The notes under the pieces are model-generated. The model saw nothing but the letters and a program-made list of their open reading frames with translations. It searched no databases and was not told where the DNA came from. This document shows positions 24,669 to 37,613 of a stretch of DNA of 64,000 nucleotides, in pieces (positions within the stretch are counted from its first letter, which is position 1; every line of letters starts with the position of its first letter). Source of the stretch: Sciurus carolinensis (Eukaryota; Chordata; Mammalia; Rodentia; Sciuridae); contig NC_062217.1 in assembly GCF_902686445.1 (NCBI RefSeq), positions 86,733,758 through 86,797,757 on the forward strand. The letters are read 5' to 3'. Both the position numbers and the translations under genes were made by a program.

Positions 24669-26713
24669 AAAATGTTATTGGTGGTATTCTCTTCTGGTTT
24701 TACTAACTTTGCTGTAACAGTAATAGTTTGGTTGCTTTAATTAATCCCAGCTGTTTAAAAAGTGAAAATGATTTGCTTTTTAGTTTGTGCAGATAGCCCT
24801 GAAGATAGAAGCTTAGTGAAAGCTAATTTGAATAATGGGGAGATAGAGCAGTATATTTGGGGTGGTGGGCATGAATTTAATTTGTATAAAACATTGATGT
24901 TCTGTGAATCAGACTTGCTGCCTATATTTCATTCAGATTCTGAATATTCACATACTCTTAGAAGGATTATAAGGGTATCTTTGTCCTGTGGTCTTTTCCC
25001 CCCCCAAATAAATCTTCTGCATCTTGAAAAAACTGTTTGAAGGTAAATCTCTTCTGCTTATAAAATAGCATATAGTTTTAATCATTTCTGCCATAATTTA
25101 TTTGCTGTCAAGTCTAGATCTTACCGAATTATATAGGTAACATTACATTTTTTTAAGTTTCAGTACTGTTGGATGGCAATGACAGGAGAATTTGTGTGAT
25201 TTTGTGGTTGACTAGGTTCTTGAGAACATTGGTTTTAAAAAGATGATTTGACTCTACAGTGTCGTAAATATTTTCCTGCAGTTTCACTCTCCCGTAAAAT
25301 TTGTCAGCCAGGACCCTCTCTTTCCAAGGAATATAGTTCAAGTATTGATTTTTAAAAACCAAAAATTAACTTAAAACTGGTGGTAGCATCTGATCAACTC
25401 CTCATCTTTCAGATACCTATTTTGAATATTTGGAAAAAATGATTTTATCACATTAATGTTTGTTTCAAAACCAAATTCATAGCTATATTTAAAAATTTGT
25501 ATGTTGGTCATGTTTATTTAAAATTATATTAAGGAATTCCCTGTTTAATTTAAACTACCAATATAATTCACCAGCCATTGATCACAGCAGTTTATTTCTC
25601 ACATAACATTTTATTGAATTAATATATGACTTTTACCACTTTCTGAAAAATAATTTGCTGTTTTAGGCAAACAGTATTGTAAATCGTGCCTTTTTATTTT
25701 TCCATGGTGTCAGTTTTTGGTGGAAGGCATATTTCAGAGAGAAATAATCTTAATTTAAATTTTTCAATAAAAGCAGTTGGTTGTAAAGCATAATTAAGGC
25801 ATATTCTGTTGTACCAAATAATGTTTTATCTGTACTATTTCAGTTATATATTTTGTAGACAGAACAGTGCATTTGGAATTATTTTCTAAAACTTGGAACA
25901 TTCACAAGCTTTGTTTTTTTTTTTTTTTTTCAGTTCTTTTAAGAACAATTTAGAAAATAATAATCAGACTATTATTACTATTTTTCTTGAATATAAGGTG
26001 GCAAGAGAGTAGAATTTGTTTAATTGTGATACTAATTTGGATGAGAGGACTTTTAAAATTAATTATAATTTTAAGTGGTATCGCACTTAAATCTACCTTT
26101 CACATAATGTGTTATTTTATTTCTCTAATCCTCCAATAATTTTTAGCATTGTGTTTTATTCAAAACTGAATTCAGATTGGGAGAAACTTGATCCTTTGAT
26201 GTAAATACCAAGCTACCTTTTGCCAAGGCTGTGAAATTCTGTATGATTCATTCAAGAACATTTGAAAGCCAGTGCACACAGATTTCTTAATCTCCTGAAC
26301 ATCCTAGTGTCCGGGCTCAACTCTGGCTCCAAGAACAGAGTTCTACACAGCTTTTTCCCTGCATCAAGAAAATCCTTGTTCCAGTGCTTACCAAGTTTAT
26401 CCTGGGAGCAGTCAGCTTCTGAGTGACAGTCAAGTGGAGCATCTCTGAACTCCTAGTTATTCAGTTGTTAGTGTTTTTGTAAAATTAAACAACTTCAAGG
26501 CTGGTAACTCAACAGTTTTTCTTGTGAATTAGTATGCCAAGGAAGATTTTTCAATGTCATTTACATAAAAGGACTAGACATAAAAACGAAGAGAAAATTC
26601 AATAGTGTTAGCTTTCTAAATAAGTATGACGTGTCATATATGCTATCATCATTTTTTCCATAAAAATATTAATACGAAATCATTATATCACAGTGGGTTT
26701 TTTTGTTTTGTTT

Positions 26714-26736
26714 TGGTGTGTGTGTGTGTGTGTGAT
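26714..26736. repeat. (GT)n microsatellite
   Basis: About 10 GT units within the SINE-poor region. Confidence 0.9.
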
Positions 26737-29700
26737 TGATGATTTTAAGTAGCAGGATTTAGGTTTCATATGCTATTTGTAGTTAAAATGCATAAAATAA
26801 ATGTACTTTGATTTTTCTAATTGTTTTATTTCAGCCGTGTATTTGTTGGCATTTCCTCAATATTTGTTTATTTTGAAAGCAAATGCATTAATGTTCTTGA
26901 CAGATGTAGCTTTTAAAGTAGTTTGGTTACTTGTATTTCATAAATACATTATTCCTTGAGTTTTTTAAATTTTTTTCTCCTAAATCATTGCTGAGAAAAA
27001 GATCAAATATTTGTTTTTAACTCTAAATAGTATACTAGGGGAAATTATCTGTAATTGCTATTTAATAGAAATTATCAACAAGGACAAAGACTGAGACTTT
27101 GGCTCTTGTTTTGCAAACACTAAATTATCTTTATGGTTTATTAAAAAACATCCTTGAATATTCAGTAACTTGCTCTTTATGCATAAAGTGTAATAATTGA
27201 TACTATCTCTGTGAATGACTAAAAGTCACTAATTCCTGGGGGTTGACAGTTACAACATACATTCTGAATGAGAGAGGACAACTGTGTGATTGAAATGAAG
27301 TAATATTTTGATAGAATGCAATTGAAAGAACGTGATCACCTGTGTGGGAAAAGCTTTAAAAGGATTGAAATTTAGTGTCAAATGGTGCTAATCAAAAATA
27401 AAAGGGCTATGTCATTTTGGAAAACAAACAAACAAACAAACAAAAAAAAAAACAGTAGTTTCCTGGGAGAAGGGGGATATCTAAATACTTTGTATATAAG
27501 TTTTGTTACAATATCTAATATATTAAATATATTCCATAATTTTCAGAGGAGTGCAGTGATTTTAAAAATTGGATCTCTTTCAAGAATAAAACAATGAATA
27601 CTTTTGTATTAGATTCAGTAAATATTTTTCTGTATTTACTTTCTCATTACATTATTTGTAGGTGTGGGGTCTTGGGGGCAGAAGGGAGGGGTAACTACTT
27701 CAGAGCAGTGTTTATGTTACTCTGAATATTTCAATACCTAGCTCCTAAAAGTAAGGACATTTTTAAGGTCAGTTTCATACCAAAGACTACTGATTTCCAC
27801 TTATCAAAAACCACAAGTGCATATCTGTTATATATAAACCAACATGGGTTTATTTTCTCATAAACTAATCATATAATTAAATAATTGGCAGTATCCTTAT
27901 ACTTTACACAGGAGCATTACCATTTCCAGAAGCCTTCATGACTACGTTTTAAAAATAGGAAATAATTGTCCTTGTGTTCCCTTTACATATTTTCTAAAGT
28001 TATATAAAACAAAATATGCATACAGTTGTTTCTAGTTGAATTTCTGATCAGGTAATTTAGATTCTTACTCTGGATATAACAAAAAGAAATTACAGATACT
28101 TGTGTCTAATCTTTAAATCTGGATTTATATGTTATGTATTATATTTGCCTTTTAAGATGATCAAAAGTGGTATTTTATGTTTTGTAAAAATATTTGAGGG
28201 TTTTGTTGTTTCCTGGTTACTAAATAACAACAGTAATTATTGAAATTTGAAACTTAAGATAATATTTAAAGGCTCTACCATAGTGCTGTGTTATCTTAGC
28301 GTTTTATTTGCCTTCTTTGTCTTTTTTTGGTATCATGTTTAGATTATAATACCTATAAAAAGACCACTTTGTTGAAGTATTTGCTTATATTTTTATTTGC
28401 AGGGTGAAATTAGCAGTATGTGTTTTCTGTTCTATACTTTGATTTGCCTTTTGAGAAAAAGAAGCTTATTATTTCCAAGTTGAAGTTACTGAAACTCTTA
28501 ACATGATGTAGCCAGGGGAAAAAATTCAAGTATATTGTTTTATGACTTGAATCACCATTATTGCTACTAACTCTTCTCTGCAGCAAATACTGTTTTGTTG
28601 ATTTTAAGCAGTCCAAGTCATAATTGTTCTTTGGTTTTGTTTTCCTGGGTTAAAAAAACGAGCTTTAGAAGTAAAAGTGTTCAGCTTGTTGGTATCTATA
28701 AAATTTCACTTATCTCTTGCAGTATATAATCACCCAGATTTCAGGTAGATTCTTCACACCCTAAGTTAAGATAGAATTAGTAAAATTAGGAATAATTAAG
28801 TAAGTGGAAGTGTACTTAGTTTGAGTGTATGATCTTTTCTTTTTAATTATTTAAAAATTACTTAGTCAATAGGATTTTTTTTTGGTGTGGTTATTCCTTA
28901 TAACACAGGACTCTGCCTTGTATTGACAGTAATGTAAGTGGATCTTGTATTTCTTACTCTATGTAAGTGGTTTGTTTGTGGTGAAGACTTTCAAATTTTT
29001 TATATAGACAACCTCACATTTTCATTTTATATTTATATTGTATATCTCATAAAGGTAGAACTTCTTTGTATATGAGCTAGTGTCAAAAATTTCATAGCCA
29101 CAGTCAAGTTTTGTATTTTTTTCCCTGGCTCTCTGAGGTATACTTTTCCTTGTTTTAGCTTCTTTTATGGGAAAAGACATTAATGTTTGTCAACTGAACC
29201 AGGCTTTTGTGAATGTGAATGAGGATTTTGTGTATATTTTGAGGTTTTACAAGTACTCTGTAAATATAATCCTGTGCTTTATTAACTTTGCCATGTTTGA
29301 ACTTTGCGTTACCTGCATTTTTTATTTTTATATGATATTGAAATAATTATTTTTGCAAATTATCTTAAATTTGGAAATGCAGAAACATTTTATTGTACAT
29401 CATTTTTCTTCAGAATATTTGCACATTACTAGATAATATAAATCAGTATCAAATTTGAGACATTCCTTAGATATAAATTGTTGCTTAGTGTTTTCTATGT
29501 AATTGAATCTCATATAACCATTCTGTATAATTTAGTATTTCTGTCCTTTCTGGAGTTGGAGGCAATCCTGGTAATTTGCCCTGTAGTACTTAGCATGTTA
29601 ATTCTTTGTGTATGTTCCCAGACTTGAATATTTTATAGGTTAGCATAACTTGGGAGAAAACAGTTCAGCAAACTGAGAATGACTGAAGTAATCACCTAGA

Positions 29701-29767
29701 AAATGATACTTTCTTAATCATATAGGATTTATGGGGAGCCAGGCCATTCAGCATTTTTGCTCATTAT

Positions 29768-29850
29768 AGCAGTATGTATTCAGAGGTTGTACTATGCGCT
29801 GGCCCTTTTCTAGGGCTTACAACACAATAGTGGAAAAATATCATCCTCTA
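29768..29850 (-). mobile_element. L2-like fragment
   Basis: The phrases gtattcagaggttgtactat, gcgctggcccttttctaggg and cttacaacacaatagtg match the order of an antisense L2 3' end. Confidence 0.35.
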
Positions 29851-29886
29851 AATTAAGGGATAGCAGCCATGGACATCCTTCTAAAT

Positions 29887-30070
29887 CAGTGGTTATCAAA
29901 ACTTAAGCATGCTTTAGAACCACCTGGGTGGCCCATCTGAAAAAAAAAAAAAACATATCTCTGGGCTCTCCCCTCCAGAGTTTCTGACTCAGTGGGTTAT
30001 AGGTAGGATCAAAGGATGTGCATTTCACAAGTTCCTTGGTGATGTTGATGTTGGTAGTTTGGGGACACAA
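29887..30070 (+). mobile_element. MER5A-type hAT DNA transposon
   Basis: It begins cagtggttatcaaaactt and continues with the family layout (agaaccacctgggtgg, then gagtttctgactcagtggg, then a TG-rich right end near tagtttgggga). An A-run has expanded at 29940-29953. Confidence 0.75.
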
Positions 30071-30129
30071 CCCTCCCCCCCAAAAAAAAAAAAATGAAAA
30101 GGGCATAGTAGAATTTTTGACCTATGTGG

Positions 30130-30245
30130 TTTCGTCGTCATGCTTTACTGTTCCAGTACATTGTAGGTGTTTAGAGTCCTTGGCTAGTCATTGAGACAAC
30201 CTAAAACACCCCCAAACATTTTCAGTTGTTGTCAATAAAAACACG
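30130..30245 (-). mobile_element. hAT-type MER repeat fragment (old)
   Basis: The phrases tacattgtaggtgtttaga and acattttcagttgttgtca resemble a common mammalian MER hAT family read in reverse. It is diverged and I cannot name the subfamily. Confidence 0.45.
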
Positions 30246-31190
30246 GTGAAAGTTTATTATTTTTGACTAAGAAATGTACTAGCTACTGAGTGCCCCATGA
30301 TACATGATGTGTATTTCTTATACTTTTTGTGAGCAAGGCTTTATTTTTAGGTTCACAAACCAGTTATTTCAAGAAATACAGAAAACATTTTGAAAATTTT
30401 ATAAAATAAAAAATTTTCACTAAGCTGATTCTCATCTGTCCATATAATTATCATAAACAAGACAGCATAACAATCTTGTTTTTATACCATTATTTTGGAC
30501 ATGTTTATGCCTGATGGATGAAGGTGCTAGAAAATTGTCCTTGTCTTTGCTTTACCATCCTGGCAAATGTGCCTGGAATGATACCATTTTATGGATTAAA
30601 ATGATTGCTCGACTTTTACTTTGTGTGAGTTTGTCTTTTACTTTTCTAGATTAAAGATAAAATATTTCTTAAGCATATTCACGTCATAAGCATATGTTAA
30701 AACATAATTTCATTTGCTTTGTAGCTTCCATTGTTAGTCCTATTTTAGAAAGCAGTGCTTATCACATAGTTCACATGGACATCTTTAAATAATTAATGGT
30801 AAAAGTTTATAGCCTTGTGAGACATTATAAAGATTTGTGGCAATACACACACATACATGTGTGTGTACCCAGTGTTTATTCAAAATTACGCAGTATGTTT
30901 AAAAATTAAGTTGATCCATAGTGAGAGCACATAGTTATTATTGACAATAGTTTCTTCACAAAAATTGTGACTATAAAAACTGATTCTGAGCTTTTCAGTG
31001 TATCAGGTAATTTAGTAAATATATTCTAAGAATATCTGTATGGGAAACACTTTATTATAAAGAATAGAGACATTTCTAATTGGAATCCCTGTGACCCTGC
31101 TTCTGAAGACCACCCTAGTATAGAATTTAGTGTCTTCTTGATTTTTCCCAGGAAATGTACATTGATAAAACTTTTTTTTCTTTTTTAAAT
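30246..31190. other. Intergenic, nothing recognised
   Basis: AT-rich unique sequence. The only local structure is an alternating CA/TG palindrome near 30845-30868. Confidence 0.4.
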
Positions 31191-31390
31191 ACCAGGGATT
31201 GAACCCAGGGAGACTTAACTATCCAACCACATCATCCCCAGCCCTTTTTTATATTGTATTAGAGACAGAGTGTCTCTGAGTTACTCTGAGTTACCTCACT
31301 AAGTTGCCGAGGCTGGGTTTGAATTCTTGATTTTCCTGCCTCAGACTCTGGTTGCTGGGATTACAGGCATGAGCCGTTGCCATACCTGGT
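31191..31390 (-). mobile_element. B1-dID SINE
   Basis: The dID half (rc of gggattgaacccagggagac) and the B1 half (rc of gctgggattacaggcatgag) are both clear. Confidence 0.88.
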
Positions 31391-33811
31391 GACAAACATT
31401 TTGTGATAATTTTTTTGTGAACTAATGATATGCTTAACTCTGTGAAGGCTAACTCATCTGTAATCAAGGAAGTCATCCCATCTGCCCTTTGTTTATTAAC
31501 ACTGTGCCGACTACACACTTCTCCCCATTTTATCTGTTCTGTTCCGTAGTCAGATTCCATGTAACTTGCAAGTCCAGGAACAAGATACTAGGCTGCTTCT
31601 TCTGAAGGGTGGCTTATTAACCTATTTTCCAAATGAGGAATTCTCATGCAGGCTAATAGTGAGAATAAGGCATTTTAAAAAATCTTTGTTTAAAAAAAAT
31701 TATGTAAGTACTAGATTTTCTTAATACAGTTTTTTTGTACTGAATAATCAAATTACTTTTAACTCCTGTGACACTAAAATGATTAAAAGCTCTACAAAAC
31801 TCAGTGTTTACCTTTACTTTTAGGCACATGAATGCAGGAACAAATAGTAATGTTCAAAAGGCGTTTGTCTTGAATTTTTGCTGTTTGACATCCTGTAAAT
31901 TACTGAAGTCTGATTTTAACATATAGTTCCCTCCACCCATGTGCATATTCCCAACCCCAGTGTTACTTCACTGAAAGGTCATAAGAATTTTAGATCATGT
32001 TTGATCTGTTCCTAGTTTTTAGATTTATGCATGATGATTAATTGAGGAAAATAAAACCTTTTTTTTTAAGTATATGTTGTGCCACACTGACCTTTTATCT
32101 TGAGCCATTGTATTTTAAAAAAATATTAGTATGGGGATGATCAAAAGTTTTGGGAAACTGATAAGCTTGGGGTTTTAGAAGTGGAAAATACAATATAGAA
32201 ATGTATATTCACATTCTGCCTTGAAATATGATGTGCTTAATGTATGTGTTACTTAGGTTAGAGATAAGGTAAACTAAAGTTTGGAGTTCATATACTTAAC
32301 TTTAAACCTAAGAGTGGATGAAATATTCCTTAGATTGGTGAAAATACAGATTTGATCATTGGAATTATTTAGGAATTACTTGACTGGAAGATTACCTGTC
32401 ACAGCCACTTTCTATTCCTTTTTCTTACAGGTTATATAAAAGCAGTGATACACTTGTTAATTTAGCAGCATTTGAAAGTCTTATTTAAATACTGATTTCC
32501 TGCAGTTGCTTTATGACAGTAGTTTCTTGAAGACTGGGTATGCTGGATACAGCTGTGAACACAGTGTTTCTCCACCTAATTTGTGTTCTACACCTAGAAG
32601 AGCAAATAAAGTGGAAATGCCTTACTATATAGTTGTAAGTAAGGGTAGAGAAAATGAGCTACTACTTTAGATAAGGAGACTAAAAAAATGCCATCTTAAA
32701 AGATAAAAGGAAAAATGTTGACACCCACCCCACCCCCCACCCCCCTGTGCAACTCTGCTGTCTAGGAATGGTCACATGCAATTGTTGAAACTTTGGAGTG
32801 GTATTAGTGAGACTGAAGGACTGAATTACTTTAGTATAACTATCTTTGAGTCTTAATAGTATAAGACTGGTATCAAACATTGAATATACTTTTGGGTATA
32901 TGAATCTACTTTTGTATCTTCAGTTTTACATAATCTAAATACAAATTAAGTTTTTCTGAAGAAAGTTCATCTGAATTGGATGTGGAAAGGCATAGTATGA
33001 AGAACAGAATATTAAACATCTCTGACTTATTGAAAGGATAATATTTGAGGTTTGATGGAATAGGCTATTAAACTAATTTCACCTTTTTTCTTTTTATATC
33101 TTCCTTTGATGTGGTGTCCAGGAAATTGAAATTGCACGTCTTCAGTTATTTTCTTCTATACAATGTTGGTCTAGAGGAGTAACTTTATCAAATTCATATG
33201 CTTCTTTTCATGATTATAATATTAGAATCCCATTGTACAGACAATCATTATGTAATTCATTTATTATTACCTTTTAAGATGAATAATGTAAGGTTATACA
33301 GTTATCGCTTAGTGCTGTTACAAGGTCAGTTTCCTATTTATTGGTGTTTGCCATGGTGCAGGAAAGGAATTTGAGCTCCCAGTTCTGAAGAAGTAGGTTG
33401 TATATGTTAATGTTTACACTCTAGTTTTCACTTTTCTTTTGTGTTTATTATCTACTTGATAATATCCATAAAATTTTTTTAGCAAATTTAACACCTGAAA
33501 AATTGTGACATTCAAAATTTTTTCTAACATTTTTTGAGATTATCTTGTTCATTTATTTGTTCATCTAAGATATTAGACCTAAGAGTAGGTAGGTGACCTT
33601 ACCTATTATATAGTGATTATTCTCATTTAGTAGCAAGTCGTTATTAAGTGTTTGCTTGGTGGATGAATGAATGACACCAGTTGTATGACAGGCATGCTGT
33701 TTACTAGTAATGCAAAAACGCACAAAATAAGGTCCTTTCTCTTTTGGGAATTGAAGTTTATTGACCATCAGTAGACTTGTAAGTAATTGAGTATAGTAAT
33801 AAATGGCATAG
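31391..33811. other. Intergenic, nothing recognised
   Basis: AT-rich sequence with a C-rich run at 32721-32746. It holds no recognisable gene and no clear SINE. Confidence 0.4.
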
Positions 33812-33825
33812 AAAGTGTTCTGAAA

Positions 33826-33933
33826 GGCTGGGGATATGGCTCAGTTGGTAGAGTGCTTGCGCAAGCACAAAGCCCTGGTTCAATCCCCAGCACACACACA
33901 CACACACAAAAAAAAAAGACCCAAAAAAAAAAA
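33826..33933 (+). mobile_element. ID SINE, young, with 14-bp target-site duplication
   Basis: The body ggctggggatatggctcagt is followed by a (CA)n and A-rich tail. It is flanked by aaagtgttctgaaa at 33812-33825 and 33934-33947. Confidence 0.92.
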
Positions 33934-34202
33934 AAAGTGTTCTGAAACCTAAGATGCACATACCACTTATTTTGGGGAAACTGCACTAGGATGACCTTTT
34001 AGCAGGTCTTAAAGGTGAGTAAGTACTTGCCAATTGTAGCTTTTTGGATGGGGAGAGGCTAATTAAGGAGGGTTGTGGGATGGCAGGATGGTGTGGTCAA
34101 AAGAGTTAATGGTAGTTAAAAGAGACCCTGAATAGATAATGAGAAGCTGTCTTAGGAAAACGAGACTGGAGTGGTAGAGAACAAACAAAATGTAAAGTTT
34201 AG

Positions 34203-34276
34203 GGCATAGGGATACAGTTCAAAGGTAGGATGTGTGCTTAGTATGCACAAGGCTATATGTTTAATTGCCAGCGTGT
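34203..34276 (+). mobile_element. ID SINE, diverged, with a GT/CA-rich tail
   Basis: It contains gggatacagttcaaaggtag and caaggctatatgtttaattg, then alternating TG/CA sequence to 34318. Confidence 0.7.
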
Positions 34277-34964
34277 GCGTGCACACGTACATGCACACAC
34301 ACATTCATGCACACACATGAAAGTTTGAATAAGATTGTGATTGATCCAAGTTAATAAGTTTAGATTTTTACCTTTTAGGTGACTGAGAGTCCGCACAGAT
34401 ATTTTAAGTTTTAGAGTGACTGAACAGTAATGTTGTAGAAAGCAGATGGACTACATTAATCACTCACCTACCTCCCACCATTTCCATGATATTTGAAAGA
34501 ATATTTAGAGGCAATGAGGACTGTTTGTATTTCAGATAGGTATAATTAAGAGAGAATGAATTTAACTGACTAGTATATTGGGATGAAGGGGCAAAGTGCT
34601 TTAGTAGTTTCTAGTTTGAATGTTGAAAGAGTACTAACAGACTGCAAAGGTAAGTGTTTTCAGGATTGATGGTGAATGAATATAGCCCTTAAGTGAAAAT
34701 GAAGGTATAATCTGTGGTTTAATGTTTTGGATTTGAGTGCTTATTGGTGGTTTTTGTTGGGGTTTTTTAAACACTAGAAATATCTGTCTGGCAAACAGTA
34801 CTTTCATGGCATCATCTATTATTGAATACGATACCTACAGTTCCCCTCTTACCCATTCTGTTTTTTCATTGCTCTTGCAATTTACTGCCACAAAATTTCT
34901 AGTGCAGCCTTTTTAGAACAATCACGTCCTGGTCCTATCACTGAACTAGTCTCCAACCCTTTTC

Positions 34965-35056
34965 GATTTTATTTTAAGACAGTGTTTCACTGAGTTACCA
35001 GGCTAGACTTGATCCTCCTGCCAAGTTGCTGGGAATTACAGGCATATACCACCTTG
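34965..35056 (-). mobile_element. B1 SINE fragment
   Basis: The reverse complement contains ggtggtatatgcctgtaatt and ctcagtgaaacactgtctta. Confidence 0.75.
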
Positions 35057-35658
35057 CCCGTGATCGCTCTGCTTCAAATACAGTAGCTTTCTATCTGAAT
35101 TAAAACAAAATTGTAGACCACAGGACTTGAATTTTTTTTTTTTCCTCTTGGTCTACCTTTCAACACTATCTTTCCCTGAACCTCACAAAATCTAAGATGG
35201 TTCCTCCCTCTTATAGATATTTTCTGTGTCTCTTCCCAACTGTATTTCATGTCACTTTTTTCATTCATGTGACTTCATCAATATATGATACTAATTTGTA
35301 TCTACATTTTGTCTGTCTTCATTTGTATTCATACACAATGTTTGTCATTAAGTAGGCTGCCGTCTGTGTCCATGAGATCCATAGTTGTGGATTTAAGCAA
35401 CCTCAGATTGAAAGTATTTGCCAAAAAAAAAAAAAGTATTAAACATGTATACTCTTTTTGTTACTGTTCCCTGCACAATACACTATAATAGCTGTTCATA
35501 TAGCACTTACACTAATAGATATCACAAGTAACTCAGATTGAACTATACAGGAGGATGTGTATAGATTTTATGCAAATACTGTACTGTTTATAACTTGACC
35601 GTTCATCAATTTTGGTATCCAAGGGGTTTCCAAGAACCACTCCCCTGAGGATTCCAAG

Positions 35659-35675
35659 GAATGGCTGTATTTCTT
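35659..35675. repeat. Target-site duplication, left copy (U6 composite)
   Basis: The 17 bases gaatggctgtatttctt recur exactly at 36014-36030. Confidence 0.85.
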
Positions 35676-35701
35676 GCCATTTCTTTTTTCTTCTTTTTGG
35701 G

Positions 35702-35872
35702 GTGGGTATTGAACCCAAGGGCGCTTTATCACTGAGCAACATCCCCAGCCCTCTTAAAATACTTTAGAGACAGGGTCATGCTAAGTTGCTGAGTCTGATT
35801 TTGAACTTGTGATCCTCCTGCCTCAGCCTCCCAAGCCGCTGGAATTACAGGCATGTGCCACCACACCCAGCT
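35702..35872 (-). mobile_element. B1-dID SINE (3' part of the U6 composite)
   Basis: The reverse complement begins gagctgggtgtggtggcaca (B1 start) and ends in the ID-derived half (gggttcaatacccacc) with an A-rich tail. Confidence 0.9.
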
Positions 35873-35915
35873 CTTTTTTTTTTTGTTGTTGTTTTGTTTG
35901 TTTCTTTTTTTCTTT

Positions 35916-36010
35916 AAGGAATGCTTCATGAATGTGCATGTCATCCTGACACAGGGGTCATGGTAATCTCTGTATTGTTCCAATTTTAGTTTGTGTACTG
36001 CTGAAGTGAG
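35916..36010 (-). pseudogene. RNU6P: U6 snRNA pseudogene
   Basis: The reverse complement follows U6 almost end to end: a 5' stem region (ctcacttcagcag), then actaaaattggaacaatacag, a relic of the central AGCAUGGCCCC region, aggatgacatgc, and cattcatgaagcattcc at the 3' end. It differs from U6 at many positions and has small gaps. No upstream U6 promoter elements are visible, so it is a retropseudogene and not an active gene. Confidence 0.88.
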
Positions 36011-36013
36011 GAT

Positions 36014-36030
36014 GAATGGCTGTATTTCTT
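36014..36030. repeat. Target-site duplication, right copy (U6 composite)
   Basis: This is an exact copy of 35659-35675. On the - strand the junction reads ttt/aagaaa, a good L1 endonuclease site. Confidence 0.85.
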
Positions 36031-36130
36031 AAACTGATCCAAGGAAATTTTCAGGGGAAAAAAATAATGACCTAGATAGATTTAAGAGTAAAGTTTTTAT
36101 TAACAGTTTGTGTGGATGAGAATTCCAGAT

Positions 36131-36215
36131 TGTTTATTCATTCAACCAATATTTAATGAGCCTTTTCATCTCAACCTATGCGTGTAATAGTTAAGAAAAT
36201 AGAATTGGGCCTTAT
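36131..36215 (-). mobile_element. L2-like fragment
   Basis: The phrase attcattcaaccaatattta followed by atgagc, and then tgggccttatcttta, resembles an antisense L2 3' end. The fragment is short and diverged. Confidence 0.35.
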
Positions 36216-36348
36216 CTTTAAGTTTGATGTTTGGTGGGTGGCCAATGGAAGACAGTCCATAAAGACAACTCCATCATTGCATTGGAGGGTCAGAGCAAGA
36301 AGAGCCAGCCAAGAATGTGAATAACCCAGTTTTGAATAAATTTGGTTA

Positions 36349-36369
36349 AAAAGAAGAAGAAGAAGAAGC
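36349..36369. repeat. (GAA)n short microsatellite
   Basis: About six GAA units after an A-run. Confidence 0.85.
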
Positions 36370-37613
36370 ATGCTGTCTTAGCAAGAAAGAAAGACAAAGT
36401 TGGGGTGAAAGATGAGATTCAAGACATCTTGCTCAGAGGATGGAGATTGGGTGAGGTTGGCAGTGTGGCAGAAGACAAATTTTTAACATTTGAATAAAAT
36501 GTAAAACCAAAATCACAGCGTATGTTCTGTGTATTAGCTCTACCAAATATAGTAGTATGTGTTGGATCCACAAGTATGAAGACCAAAGGACCTAGAAGTA
36601 AGTTTAAAAGACCAACATAAAGTTTCTCCAGGAAAGTGGCCTCTTTTTCAAATTGAGAATAAAATGAAAGCTACTGGTTTTAAGTTTACATGTTTGTTTT
36701 CCTTTCGTATCTTTTCTTGATATTTATTGAAGAGAAGATTGAAACCAACTAAAATGGGAAAGGGTGGCTTCTCAAAACAAGTCAGGAAATGGAAGGGTTT
36801 CCTTATAGTAAATAGCTCGAAGTCATTATTGATGAGTTCATCTATGTATACTTTCTGTATATGAGGATTGTATAAACTTCTGCGTATATCGATGGTCTAA
36901 TTATGTTTACATTCTAGCAATTGAACTTTCTAACATGACCAAGTTATTTAGATTTCTAGAAGAAATAATTCAGTAAAAGTTGCAGTATTCTGAAGGAATA
37001 CCTGATTCTCTTGCCAGGTTTGGATAAATAAGTTGGGTATTATAACAACATAGATTTTAAAAACTATCTTACAAATATAAGGAGAGAGCATATAATTTAT
37101 AATTATCAAAACATTTCTCTGAATAGGTCTTTTGTGTTAACAGTCTCTATTTAAGAGTAAATTATTCAGATACTCTCAAACGTTCTGAAAGATCAAGTTC
37201 TCTGCTACCCTGTCCTATTTTGGTTGCTTACTTCCTTTAATATGGTCTTTGAGTTAATGTTTATTACTGATTGGTTTCATGAATTAAGAGGATTTTGAAA
37301 ATTACCTGTAGCATACACTTTGTTTGCTTTTCTGGATTGCCTTTGCAATGATTTTAAATATTTCTAAGAAGAGAGATCAAATTAAATTTTTCTTAGTTTT
37401 ATAGTAGTCATTACTGCATTTTGGTTTTTATCTTCATTTGCTAAATAAACCAAGTATATTCATTAGAATCCTAAGTAGTATCCTTTATAGTAAATTAAGA
37501 AGGCAAAGACACCAAGTCTGGGGACCTCTGTAAATAAGTTATACTGTTTTGCCATTTCTTCTCTTGATCTAAGAGATGAAAAAAGTTGGGATATAAATAT
37601 ATAAATATATTAT

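Larger units (their letters stand above)
24669..29886. other. SINE-poor intergenic region or distal PSPC1 3'UTR
   Basis: About 5.2 kb of AT-rich sequence follows the PSPC1 poly(A) signal with no ID or B1 element that I can find, unlike every other comparable stretch of the window. It contains a short (GT)n run near 26716, an L2-like scrap near 29770-29850 and several A/T homopolymers. No protein-like open frame stands out. It may be an extended 3'UTR or conserved noncoding sequence, but neither can be shown from sequence alone. Confidence 0.4.
35676..36013 (-). mobile_element. U6 snRNA-B1-dID composite retroelement within one target-site duplication
   Basis: Read on the - strand, a U6-like segment (36010-35916) is followed by an A-rich linker (35915-35873) and then a B1-dID SINE in the same orientation (35872-35702) with an A-rich tail. 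The whole block is flanked by a 17-bp direct repeat, gaatggctgtatttctt. This matches the known class of U6 chimeric retrogenes made by template switching of the L1 reverse transcriptase. A SINE landing later in the U6 A-tail is the alternative. Confidence 0.7.

Noticed and set aside
24762..25040. 92-codon open frame just after the PSPC1 poly(A) signal
   Set aside because: It has no motif, no splice context and AT-rich composition typical of chance frames.
35916..36010. Functional U6 snRNA gene
   Set aside because: It has many substitutions and gaps, an A-rich tail, target-site duplications and no visible external pol III promoter.
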